A stretch of DNA of 46,998 nt, taken from NCBI GenBank assembly GCA_947626955.1, contig CANQUB010000006.1, forward strand, positions 1 to 46,998, given 5' to 3'. Below the pieces are notes generated by a model. The model saw only the letters and a list, made by a program, of their open reading frames with translations. It was not told the DNA's origin and did no database searches. Shown here piece by piece: positions 40,595 through 46,998 of the stretch. The position numbers and the translations under genes are program-made. Positions within the stretch are counted from its first letter, which is position 1. Every line of letters begins with the position of its first letter. This DNA is from an uncultured Clostridia bacterium (lineage in GTDB: Bacteria > Bacillota > Clostridia > Christensenellales > UBA1242).

Positions 40595-43399
40595 TTATAT
40601 CTTTATTTTCTCAAACAGCTTATACAAGCAATTGATAAGTGTTGGCGAGATGATAGCCAGGATAACTACAAAGAGTGTTTGAGTGAGTGTGATTCTAACG
40701 GTATCAATGAATCCGTCGAGGAATATATAGCCAAGTATGCAGCAAATGAACATGGTTATATATAGAATAGACGTCAGCACAGTCCAAGGCTTGCACAGCC
40801 TTATCAGCAGCCCAAGTCCGGTGAAGGTGACGGTTATTGTGCACATTGTTGAAATGGTTTTCACAATGGTCTCGTTGGCATCAATTGTGCCCTCGGTTAA
40901 GTAGGTAAACAGGTACACGGCCGAGACGTTTAAAATCAGCGCAATTGCCGCCGGCAGGGCGTTTCGAATAAGGTTGTAGATAAACTTTCCGGTGATAGGC
41001 TTGTCGTTTGGCAAGAATGCCAGGAAGAATGACGGTATGCCAATGACAAAGGTCTCGAGCATGAACATACGCGTGGTGAGCAGTGGATACTGCTGCCTCA
41101 TGGCCAGGCAAATTATACCAAACACAATGGTGAAAATGGTCTTCATGAAGTAGAGCGAAGAGGATTTTTGCACATTGTTAATAACCCTGCGTCCCTCTTT
41201 AACCGTTTCAGGCATGGACGAGAAGTCACTGTTAAGAAGCACCATATGGCTGACGCTTCGAACGGCCTCACTACCACTGGCCATGGCCACCGAGCAGTCG
41301 GCCTCTTTTAGAGCCAAAATGTCGTTTACGCCGTCGCCGGTCATGGCCACGGTGTTGCCACCCGCCTTTATGGCCTTAATTAATATGGCCTTTTGCTCAG
41401 GGGTAACGCGTCCAAATACGGTATATTTGTTGGCGGCCGCAATGACCTGCTTTTCGTTTAGGCCCTCAAGGTTTATAAAGCTTTCGGTGTTATCCACCCC
41501 CACACGCTTGGCAATTTCGGCAACGGTGAGAGGGTTGTCACCCGAAATTATTTTAACCTTAACGCCATTGTTCTTGAACCACGAAATGGTGGAGACAGCG
41601 TCGTCACGAATGCGGTCTTCAAGCACCAACAGCGCCACTGGTGTGCGGTTGGATGGCGGATTGTCTTTTATAATATTTGATGGCGAGTAGGCCAGCAAAA
41701 GCACTCTATATCCGTCTTTTGCGTACTGCTCGACCATGTTATTAAGCTTTTCGTCGGGGTTGTTTGGAATGACAAACTCAGGCGCACCCATGATATATGT
41801 CCCGGCGTTCTCAAAGCTTACGGCCGACAGCTTTCTAGACGAGCTGAAAGGCACGGTGGCTATTGGCTTTAGCTCTTTGTTGTAGCCAAAATAGTTGATA
41901 AGTGCCTGGCTGGTCTGGTTGTTGTCTCCAAGCGCCGAGAGCATGGATCCCATGATGCGCTTTAGGGTAAATGGAGTGTTGTTTAGCTGCAAACAGTTAA
42001 ACACCTTCATGGTTCCGTCGGTGATTGTCCCGGTCTTGTCCAAACACAGCACGTTTACCCTAGCCAGCATTTCAACGCAGTAGAGGTCTTGTACCAGCGC
42101 CTTGCGTCTTGCAAGCTTGATGACCGACACGGTAAGCGCGATTGAGCTTAACAAGAACATTCCCGAAGGGATCATGCCGATTATGTATCCGGCCGTGGCG
42201 GTGATGGTTTCTTTCATATCTTTGCCGGTGGCAGTGTAGTTGTTAAGATACATTAGTATGGCAAGAGGAATAATTATTATGCCGATGACCTTGATGATCA
42301 TCTTTAGCGAGTTGAACAGCTCACTCTTTGGCCTCTTATACTGCTTGGCCTTAGAGGCAAGCTGCTGAACATAGTTGTTCTTGCCTACTTTTTCAACACG
42401 GGCCTTGCAGTTTCCACTGACCACGAATGAGCCGGCGTAGATGGTGTCCCCCACCTTTTTCTTTATTGGCAGGCTTTCACCTGTAAGCATACTTTCGTTG
42501 ACCTCGATAGACCCCTCGACAACGCTGGAGTCGGCCACAATCTGCTTGCCGTTGGACAGCACCAAAATGTCGTCGATGACCACTTCGTCGGTGGTGATGG
42601 TCTGCTCAATGCTGTCACGAATGACCTTTACGGCCGGTGCCGTCAGCAGCGATAGCTTTTCAATGGTCTTTTTGGCCTTGATCTCCTGAATTATACCAAT
42701 CGAGGTGTTGACAAGGATGATGATCATGAAAATGCAGTTGGACCACGCCCCAACGCACACCAGGCTGATGAACACGGCAAGGCACAGTATATTGAAAAAG
42801 GTGACTGTGTTTTCAAGGAAGATCTTGCGGTAGGTCTTGACCGACTGGTTAGGCGTGTGGTTAGTTTGGCCTTTGTTTATCCTCTCGTTTACCTGCTCGG
42901 TGGTAAGGCCGGTTCTTGCGTCGGTTCGAACCCTCTTTACCCTCACCGGCTTTACAGGCTGCTCGGGCTCTTTTTTCTTAAACAGGTCTTTAAAACTCTT
43001 CTTTTGCTTGTCGTCTTTGCCCTGAGAATCTTTCTTATCCTTCTTTTCCTCTTTTTTCTTGCGAGGCTTTTTCTCGGTGTTGGTCATTTCAACCGCATCG
43101 CTCTCGGGCTCTTCAACCACCAGCGGCTTTGGAGTAATCTCTTCTTTCTCAGCCTTCTTTGTCTCGCTCTTTGCAGGGGCTTTAACTTCGGTGGTCTTGG
43201 TCTCGACTTTAGCAGCAGCCTTGGTCTCAACTTTGGCAGCAGCTTTGGTCTCGACAGGCTTTGCGGCCTTTACGTCGGCCACTTTTTCGGCTTTTTTGCT
43301 GGCCTTTGGCTGATTTTTTTCAACCTCGGCTGGGGCCTGCCCTTTTTCCATGACCTCTTCTATTTTAACTTGATTGTCGTTTTTTACTCTTTGTTTCAT
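40595..43399 (-). CDS. CtpE-like cation-transporting P-type ATPase with a long charged N-terminal extension
   Basis: A 934-residue P-type ATPase. The core has the phosphorylation motif DKTGTITDG (Asp454), the actuator LTGESLPIKKK, the hinge MTGDGVNDILALKEADCSVAM and about ten membrane helices. The M4 region reads GMIPSGMFLLSSIAL and the order of elements (YCVEMLARVNVLCLDKTG) resembles the CtpE subgroup, whose mycobacterial member moves calcium; calcium is therefore a guess. Residues 1-155 are an added hydrophilic extension rich in Lys, Ala and Glu with repeats of VETKAAAK (49-68), absent from typical members of about 780 residues. The start follows GGGGA. It is monocistronic between a promoter at 43428-43457 and a strong terminator. 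Confidence 0.88.
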   Translation of the reverse strand: MKQRVKNDNQVKIEEVMEKGQAPAEVEKNQPKASKKAEKVADVKAAKPVETKAAAKVETKAAAKVETKTTEVKAPAKSETKKAEKEEITPKPLVVEEPESDAVEMTNTEKKPRKKKEEKKDKKDSQGKDDKQKKSFKDLFKKKEPEQPVKPVRVKRVRTDARTGLTTEQVNERINKGQTNHTPNQSVKTYRKIFLENTVTFFNILCLAVFISLVCVGAWSNCIFMIIILVNTSIGIIQEIKAKKTIEKLSLLTAPAVKVIRDSIEQTITTDEVVIDDILVLSNGKQIVADSSVVEGSIEVNESMLTGESLPIKKKVGDTIYAGSFVVSGNCKARVEKVGKNNYVQQLASKAKQYKRPKSELFNSLKMIIKVIGIIIIPLAILMYLNNYTATGKDMKETITATAGYIIGMIPSGMFLLSSIALTVSVIKLARRKALVQDLYCVEMLARVNVLCLDKTGTITDGTMKVFNCLQLNNTPFTLKRIMGSMLSALGDNNQTSQALINYFGYNKELKPIATVPFSSSRKLSAVSFENAGTYIMGAPEFVIPNNPDEKLNNMVEQYAKDGYRVLLLAYSPSNIIKDNPPSNRTPVALLVLEDRIRDDAVSTISWFKNNGVKVKIISGDNPLTVAEIAKRVGVDNTESFINLEGLNEKQVIAAANKYTVFGRVTPEQKAILIKAIKAGGNTVAMTGDGVNDILALKEADCSVAMASGSEAVRSVSHMVLLNSDFSSMPETVKEGRRVINNVQKSSSLYFMKTIFTIVFGIICLAMRQQYPLLTTRMFMLETFVIGIPSFFLAFLPNDKPITGKFIYNLIRNALPAAIALILNVSAVYLFTYLTEGTIDANETIVKTISTMCTITVTFTGLGLLIRLCKPWTVLTSILYITMFICCILGYIFLDGFIDTVRITLTQTLFVVILAIISPTLINCLYKLFEKIKI

Positions 43400-43427
43400 T
43401 TCATTCCCCGCTTGTTTTCTAGCCCTT

Positions 43428-43457
43428 ATATTACTATATAATGCTTAAAAAAGTCAA
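43428..43457 (-). promoter_or_regulatory. Promoter of the P-type ATPase
   Basis: Minus strand TTGACT (43452-43457), an 18-base spacer and TAATAT (43428-43433), 29 bases before the start codon. An overlapping TATAGT is also present but spaced too closely to the -35 box. Confidence 0.55.
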
Positions 43458-43516
43458 CAATATTATATTACGCAAAATATAGTTTTGTCAAAAAAGAGGG
43501 GAAAATTAAAAAACAC

Positions 43517-43545
43517 TTGCAAAAATCGCGCTGTGCTGTTATACT
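43517..43545 (+). promoter_or_regulatory. Promoter of rpsF-ssb-rpsR
   Basis: TTGCAA (43517-43522), a 17-base spacer and TATACT (43540-43545). Transcription should start near 43552, giving a leader of about 55 bases. Confidence 0.7.
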
Positions 43546-43553
43546 ACAATTAG

Positions 43554-43600
43554 TTCCTTGCCTTGGCTCGTCCAAGGCCGAATGAGTCCATAAGGAGGTA
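43554..43600 (+). promoter_or_regulatory. Candidate S6:S18-binding leader of rpsF
   Basis: CCTTGG (43561-43566) and CCAAGG (43572-43577) form a hairpin directly followed by CCG (43578-43580). TCCTT (43555-43559) can pair with AAGGA (43592-43596), which is part of the rpsF ribosome-binding site. A hairpin beside a CCG box inside a stem that hides the Shine-Dalgarno is the arrangement of the known S6:S18 autoregulatory RNA of rpsF operons. The match is by eye. Confidence 0.6.
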
Positions 43601-43607
43601 AATTTTC

Positions 43608-43889
43608 ATGAAGGATTACGAGCTTTTATACATTGTTGACGCATCGCTAACCGATGAAAAGAGAGAAGAACTTATTAGCAAAGTCACCGCTCTCATTTCG
43701 GGCAACAATGGTGAAGCCAGCGAGCCAGACAAATGGGGAATCAAAAAATATGCCTACCCTATTGCCTACAAAAACGAAGGCTACTACGTGCTTCAAAACT
43801 TTAAGGCCAACGAGAATGTGCCAAAAATTCTCGACAACCAGCTTCTAATCACTGACGGCGTTGTTCGTCATATGATAGTTGCAAAATAA
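43608..43889 (+). CDS. rpsF: 30S ribosomal protein S6
   Basis: A 93-residue S6, a ferredoxin-like-fold protein that pairs with S18 on the 30S platform. It begins MKDYELLYIVDASLTDEKRE and has the family segments NNGEASEPDKWGIKKYAYPIAYKNEGYYV and VPKILDNQLLITDGVVRHMIV. The start follows AAGGAGG. It leads the rpsF-ssb-rpsR operon, and the leader carries a candidate feedback element. Confidence 0.98.
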   Translation: MKDYELLYIVDASLTDEKREELISKVTALISGNNGEASEPDKWGIKKYAYPIAYKNEGYYVLQNFKANENVPKILDNQLLITDGVVRHMIVAK

Positions 43890-43909
43890 GATAAAAGAGG
43901 AAAAAAATT

Positions 43910-44329
43910 ATGAATAAGGTTATATTGATTGGAAATTTAACAAAAGACCCTGAACTGACAACAACATCAAACGGCGTTTCGCTTTGCAAGTTCACCCTTG
44001 CAGTGCAAAGACGCTTCTCAAACGGAGATGGCGACCGTGATGCCGACTTCATCCCTATCATCGTTTGGAGAAACAATGCAGACAACTGCTACAAGTATCT
44101 CAAAAAGGGCAGCCGTGCAGCTGTGTTTGGCACCATCCAAACCCGCTCCTACGACGGTCAAGACGGCACAAGAAGGTATGTTACCGAGGTTGTGGCCGAC
44201 GAAGTTGAATTCGTTGGTGCGCGTGCCGACAATGGTGAAGGTGGAGAAAAGGCAAAGCCAGCTCCAGCCGCCAAGAAAGAGGTTGTTGGCAAGTTCGAGC
44301 CTATTGATGACGACAATCTTCCTTTCTAA
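43910..44329 (+). CDS. ssb: Single-stranded DNA-binding protein
   Basis: A 139-residue SSB. The OB fold begins MNKVILIGNLTKDPELTTTSNGVSLCKFTLAVQRRF and includes DFIPIIVWRNNADNCYKYLKKGS. A short linker leads to the acidic tip DDDNLPF, which recruits repair and replication partners. The linker is brief compared with many SSBs. The start follows AGAGG. It lies between rpsF and rpsR, the common order in Bacillota. Confidence 0.98.
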   Translation: MNKVILIGNLTKDPELTTTSNGVSLCKFTLAVQRRFSNGDGDRDADFIPIIVWRNNADNCYKYLKKGSRAAVFGTIQTRSYDGQDGTRRYVTEVVADEVEFVGARADNGEGGEKAKPAPAAKKEVVGKFEPIDDDNLPF

Positions 44330-44347
44330 TAACTTAATGGAGGAATT

Positions 44348-44620
44348 ATGAAACAAGTTAGAAACAACAATAACGCAAACTATGACGACAAGAACCCTAA
44401 AAAGGTTAGAAAGAGCCCTAAAAAGGTATGTGCTTTTTGCCAAGACAAGGTTGAGGCCATCGACTATAAAGACACCGCACGCCTTCGCAAATACATGACC
44501 GAAAAAGGCAAAATCATTCCCCGCCGCACCACTGGCGTTTGCGCAAAGCACCAACGTGAGCTCACCAACGCTATTAAGAGAGCGAGGGTTATGGCACTTC
44601 TACCATACAAAACAAATTAA
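44348..44620 (+). CDS. rpsR: 30S ribosomal protein S18, cysteine-containing form
   Basis: A 90-residue S18. It keeps CAFC near residues 20-23 and CAKH near 61-64 (Cys/Cys/Cys/His), the zinc-binding C-plus form lost in many bacteria, with the conserved [22 protein letters not shown] between. The basic N terminus (RKSPKK) is longer than minimal. The start follows TGGAGG, and a strong terminator follows the stop. It pairs with S6 and is expected to bind the rpsF leader with it. Confidence 0.97.
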   Translation: MKQVRNNNNANYDDKNPKKVRKSPKKVCAFCQDKVEAIDYKDTARLRKYMTEKGKIIPRRTTGVCAKHQRELTNAIKRARVMALLPYKTN

Positions 44621-44629
44621 TTGAGTTTA

Positions 44630-44664
44630 GCAAAACTGACTACCAGTGGTAGTCAGTTTTTTTG
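44630..44664 (+). terminator. Terminator of rpsF-ssb-rpsR
   Basis: AAAACTGACTACC (44632-44644) pairs perfectly with GGTAGTCAGTTTT (44648-44660) around AGT, followed by a T run, 11 bases past the stop codon. Confidence 0.92.
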
Positions 44665-44717
44665 TTGTTAGCTCGGTCTAAAATTAAATTAAAAATTAAA
44701 AATGAAAAGTTTTAGTT

Positions 44718-44740
44718 CCGCGAGGCTTGCCTCGCGGCCC
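44718..44740. repeat. Short palindrome CGCGAGGC/GCCTCGCG
   Basis: A GC-rich palindrome at the left side of the 45 kb repeat island, after an A/T stretch (ATTAAAAATTAAAAATGAAAAG) that resembles the ends of other elements here. No gene is apparent from 44665 to 45396. Confidence 0.5.
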
Positions 44741-44754
44741 ATATAGCCGCACCT

Positions 44755-44854
44755 AAGGCGAATATGATAACAAGAGCGTCGAAAGAAGAACATCCGTGAC
44801 CATATAGGTCTACGGACAACCCTCTTTCTTAGCTCTTGTCACCATCTTCACCTT
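44755..44854. ncRNA. 100-base long imperfect hairpin, candidate structured RNA or repeat
   Basis: Nested pairs: AAGG/CCTT (44755-44758 with 44851-44854), ACAAGAGC/GCTCTTGT (44770-44777 with 44832-44839), AAGAA/TTCTT (44783-44787 with 44826-44830), TCCGT/ACGGA (44793-44797 with 44812-44816) and ACC/GGT (44799-44801 with 44807-44809) around ATATA. Strand cannot be told, because the stem is nearly symmetric and I see no promoter. It may be a transcript or a palindromic repeat. Confidence 0.4.
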
Positions 44855-44910
44855 ATCTGCTACTTTAAAAGCACTGTATATCATTTTGTTAACATCGTTT
44901 ATTGCTGTGT

Positions 44911-44988
44911 GGCTCCCCCTAGACGGAGGGAGCTGGCACACTGCTCCTTGTCGCGCCTGAGGGGGTGATTCTCGCCAACGGCGACGCC
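44911..44988. repeat. Dispersed modules, diverged copy
   Basis: GGCTCCCCC/GGAGGGAGC hairpin (44911-44934), then CTGGCACACTGCT as in the 31 kb copy, then CGCCTGAGGGGG, followed by the inverted CTCGCC/GGCG module (44968-44987). Confidence 0.7.
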
Positions 44989-45029
44989 TTGTTCTCTATT
45001 TTAAAAGCGGATACTTATTCACCCCTTCA

Positions 45030-45140
45030 AGTCGTCGAAGTGCGAGTGCCTGCTTATGGACAATCCTGCTACGCAGGCTTGCCCTTATGTGACCCTCGAC
45101 TTCTCCTCTCCCCACCAAGCTACGCTTGTCGGGGACCCTT
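45030..45140. repeat. Hairpin-rich intergenic stretch
   Basis: CCTGC/GCAGG near 45066-45079 and TCCCC...GGGGA with an inner AAGC/GCTT near 45110-45134. GTCGAAG-like sequence recurs in opposite orientation at both sides. No coding potential is convincing. It continues the repeat island. Confidence 0.5.
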
Positions 45141-45146
45141 GTTGTT

Positions 45147-45243
45147 GCGGGGGCACCGTTAGATAGGATCAATCCTCAGTCTTAGGCTTCCTCTTGCTAA
45201 GGGGAAGCTGCCAGACCTGCTCCTTGTCGCGGCTGATGAGGAT
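45147..45243. repeat. Dispersed module, close copy of the 40.2-40.3 kb element core
   Basis: GCGGGGGCACCGTTAGA, AATCC, TTAGGCTTCC, GCTAAGGGGAAGCTGCC, CTTGTCGCGGCTGATGAG and GAT follow in the same order as in the reverse complement of 40199-40302. Most of the roughly 95 bases match. Confidence 0.8.
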
Positions 45244-45263
45244 ATCAAAAAATAAAATTCCCT

Positions 45264-45363
45264 AATTCGTCATGCAAAGCATGGCGAGTATCATTCGTGC
45301 GTAGCACGAGTATAATTTGGCCCTTCGGGCCAAGTATAATTCGCTTGCTTTGCGAGCGAATAT
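45264..45363. repeat. Hairpin array B copy
   Basis: Palindromes CATGC/GCATG, TCGTGC/GCACGA, TTGGCCC/GGGCCAA and TTCGC/GCGAA joined by GTATCAT, GTATAAT and GTATAAT. Three units match those at 31492-31575 in sequence and order. It is preceded at both loci by a TTCCCnAATTCG lead-in after the TGATGAGGAT module. Confidence 0.8.
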
Positions 45364-45364
45364 A

Positions 45365-45396
45365 ACCGAAAAGGGAGTTCATCGAACTCCCTTTTC
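45365..45396 (-). terminator. Terminator after the right-edge adhesin gene
   Basis: GAAAAGGGAGTTC (45368-45380) pairs perfectly with GAACTCCCTTTTC (45384-45396) around ATC. It touches the stop codon at 45397-45399. Confidence 0.75.
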
Positions 45397-46998
45397 TCAT
45401 ATCGGGTAGCAAATATCATAATTCTTATATATACTTACCGGCCGTCTCTCTACGTCCATCACATACCCCCACCTCTTCTTGTCGATATAGGCGGTCTCGG
45501 CACTCGTGCTATTTATATTACTTATATCTTCTATCCCTGGCTGCTCTGGATTAGTTGGATCGCCAGCTACCACTTGTCTAAACTTGCTGAAAGAAACAGT
45601 AATGGTTGTTTCTCCAGTAATAGTTCCACTTGATGGATACCAGCTATTGATGTAATAATTAAGTGCTGGAGTAGCTGTGACACTTTGTCCGTCTGAGAAG
45701 GTACATGTACCTGATTTATTATCTGAAGCTATGGTTGAGGTATATGTTGTTCTTGGAGAAACTTCCACTGACATTGGACTAACAATACCACCAACTGTTA
45801 ATGCCAAAGGCATAATCTGCCCCTCTCCAAAATATCCACTATTAATATCTTCAATATCCGGCCCTTCTATAGGTGGATCGCTGGTATCATTATTTATCTT
45901 AAATGTTACAGTATATTTAGCGAGAGTGGCACTTTGGAAATAAGGGCTTACCGTTATGTTACTTGTTATTATAGCTCCTGAAGCTGGCGTAAAGCCTGTT
46001 AAATTATAATTCATCGTCGAAGTTACAGTTCTTGATTCAATTAAGTCCCCACTCACTGGTTTATAGAAACTAACCGTTCCTTTAAAACCACTTGACAACA
46101 CGCTCGTCTCTATTCTTGTTCCAGATTTTACCACCAACATAATTGTATTAGACCATTGTCCTGTTGTTGAAGAAATTGTTTCAAATGACACTCTACAATT
46201 TGCACGGCTGGTTTGAGTAAATACGGCATAAATGTATGTCGTTCCAGTAACAGTTACTGATGTCGTTGTAGTATTTGAAGTCGATGATGTTGACCATCCC
46301 TTAAAGCTATATGTATAATCGTCGTCATCACTATTTGCAGTTGCCGTTCTCGTATAACCTCCAACTGATACTCTCGAAGATGATAGCGATATGATCGTTC
46401 CATATGAACAACTTATACCCGCTGTTGAGTTTACACTTCCATATGCATATGAAGATGAAGTGGATACCCTAAAATAAACATAATACGTTCTCGTGCTCGA
46501 TGTAAAGTATGCGATTATGCTCATATTGCCTGTAATCGTTCCGCTAGAAGAGCAACTCCAATAACTGAATGAATATGTTGTTGATGTGGACGAAGAAGTT
46601 GCAGAGGCTGTTATGTCGGTCGTACCAATGGTCAGTTTACTTCCACTTGTGGAATATGAAGTCCCATAGGTTACTGAAATTGAAGTTTGGCTAACGCTAC
46701 CATATGAGCTTGGTGAAGCTGTAATACTTACAGTATAGTACCTGGTAGATGCAGAGAAGGTAGCAGTTATTGTGGTTGCGCCTGTAATCGTTCCACTTGT
46801 CGAGCAGCTCCAGCTGCTAAACGAAAATACCTGGGTATCTGAAGGGTCTTTTGGTGTGGCTATAATGTCAGTTGAACCAATGGTAAGAGTACTTCCGCTT
46901 GTCGAGTAGGCCGTTCCATATGGCACACTTATGCTAGATCTTGAAACACTACCATATGTGCTGCTGTTGACAGTTATTGTCACTGTATAGTTTCTTGT
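45397..46998 (-). CDS. Second InlB-repeat surface protein, 3' part (start beyond the window)
   Basis: The frame is open to the right edge, where the six extra codons read TRNYTV and continue the repeat pattern, so the gene starts outside. The visible 534 codons hold at least three divergent InlB-type repeats (YGSVSRSSISVPYGTAYSTSG, YGSVSQTSISVTYGTSYSTSG, YGSVNSTAGISCSYG). Two or more decayed units follow, then a proline/acidic linker (DPPIEGPDIEDIN; DPTNPEQPGIEDISN) and a basic C terminus KKRWGYVMDVERRPVSIYKNYDICYPI. The repeats are unusually rich in Ser and Thr. No sorting signal or membrane helix ends the protein. It is a paralog in style of the 34859-40006 gene but not in its C-terminal domain. 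Expected role: adhesion or surface fibre. Confidence 0.8.
   Translation of the reverse strand, partial: TRNYTVTITVNSSTYGSVSRSSISVPYGTAYSTSGSTLTIGSTDIIATPKDPSDTQVFSFSSWSCSTSGTITGATTITATFSASTRYYTVSITASPSSYGSVSQTSISVTYGTSYSTSGSKLTIGTTDITASATSSSTSTTYSFSYWSCSSSGTITGNMSIIAYFTSSTRTYYVYFRVSTSSSYAYGSVNSTAGISCSYGTIISLSSSRVSVGGYTRTATANSDDDDYTYSFKGWSTSSTSNTTTTSVTVTGTTYIYAVFTQTSRANCRVSFETISSTTGQWSNTIMLVVKSGTRIETSVLSSGFKGTVSFYKPVSGDLIESRTVTSTMNYNLTGFTPASGAIITSNITVSPYFQSATLAKYTVTFKINNDTSDPPIEGPDIEDINSGYFGEGQIMPLALTVGGIVSPMSVEVSPRTTYTSTIASDNKSGTCTFSDGQSVTATPALNYYINSWYPSSGTITGETTITVSFSKFRQVVAGDPTNPEQPGIEDISNINSTSAETAYIDKKRWGYVMDVERRPVSIYKNYDICYPI

Noticed and set aside
42857-43441. 194-codon open frame on the plus strand
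   Set aside because: It is antisense to the ATPase's low-complexity N terminus and gives an implausible Leu/Phe/Gly-rich product.
44965-45162. 65-codon open frame in the repeat island
   Set aside because: It lies entirely across repeat modules, has no ribosome-binding site and no protein-like pattern.

Overview
The window looks like chromosome from an uncultured, anaerobic, host-associated Bacillota, most likely a clostridial lineage (inference; I could run no searches). The evidence is a rubrerythrin, a glycerol-3-phosphate oxidoreductase trio with a DUF1667 protein, AGGAG-type ribosome-binding sites on most genes, consensus TTGACA/TATAAT promoters, a Gram-positive-style lipoprotein, very large secreted proteins built from divergent InlB B-repeats, and an M60 (mucin-type) metallopeptidase. 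Genes are tightly packed except in four repeat-filled gaps.

Layout. 1-2.6 kb, minus strand: a TrxB-like flavoprotein overlapping a membrane-anchored alpha/beta hydrolase, then an unknown protein. 2.7-6.4 kb, plus strand: a GlpA-like dehydrogenase, an FAD oxidoreductase and a DUF1667 protein with overlapping reading frames, then a PnuC-type transporter. 6.4-16.4 kb, minus strand: an ABC exporter, an SPFH/NfeD pair, a YjbR-like protein, a 1552-residue M60 peptidase and a lipoprotein. 16.6-18.5 kb: rubrerythrin, a Nudix protein and a protein with a transglutaminase-like Cys/His/Asp set. 18.8-23.2 kb, minus strand: the str operon (rpsL-rpsG-fusA-tuf). 23.3-27.6 kb, minus strand: an accessory block of two paralogous proteins, one with a complete HExxH metalloprotease site and one with that site destroyed, two unknowns and a lone HicB-like protein. 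27.8-34.7 kb, minus strand: a DUF4097-like surface protein, a short alanyl-tRNA synthetase, glutaminyl-tRNA synthetase and dnaB. 34.9-40.0 kb: a 1715-residue repeat adhesin. 40.6-43.4 kb: a CtpE-like P-type ATPase. 43.6-44.6 kb, plus strand: rpsF-ssb-rpsR. 45.4 kb to the right edge: the 3' part of a second repeat adhesin.

How the parts fit. The flavoproteins, rubrerythrin and PnuC point to anaerobic redox and NAD metabolism. The M60 peptidase, the two InlB-repeat proteins, the DUF4097 protein and the lipoprotein form a surface-exposed set suited to a host-glycan habitat. Regulation is readable in places: an rpsF leader that looks like the S6:S18 autoregulatory RNA, a str-operon promoter overlapping the upstream gene's terminator, and hairpins in the rpsL leader and the rpsG-fusA gap.

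The most unusual material is (1) the tandem active/inactive metalloprotease pair; (2) mosaic repeat islands at 18.5, 31.2, 40.1 and 44.7-45.4 kb, three of which reuse the same palindromic modules in different order and orientation; (3) an alanyl-tRNA synthetase that ends after the editing domain and carries a cysteine cluster; and (4) the 11-repeat adhesin with an AT-rich C-terminal domain of unknown type.
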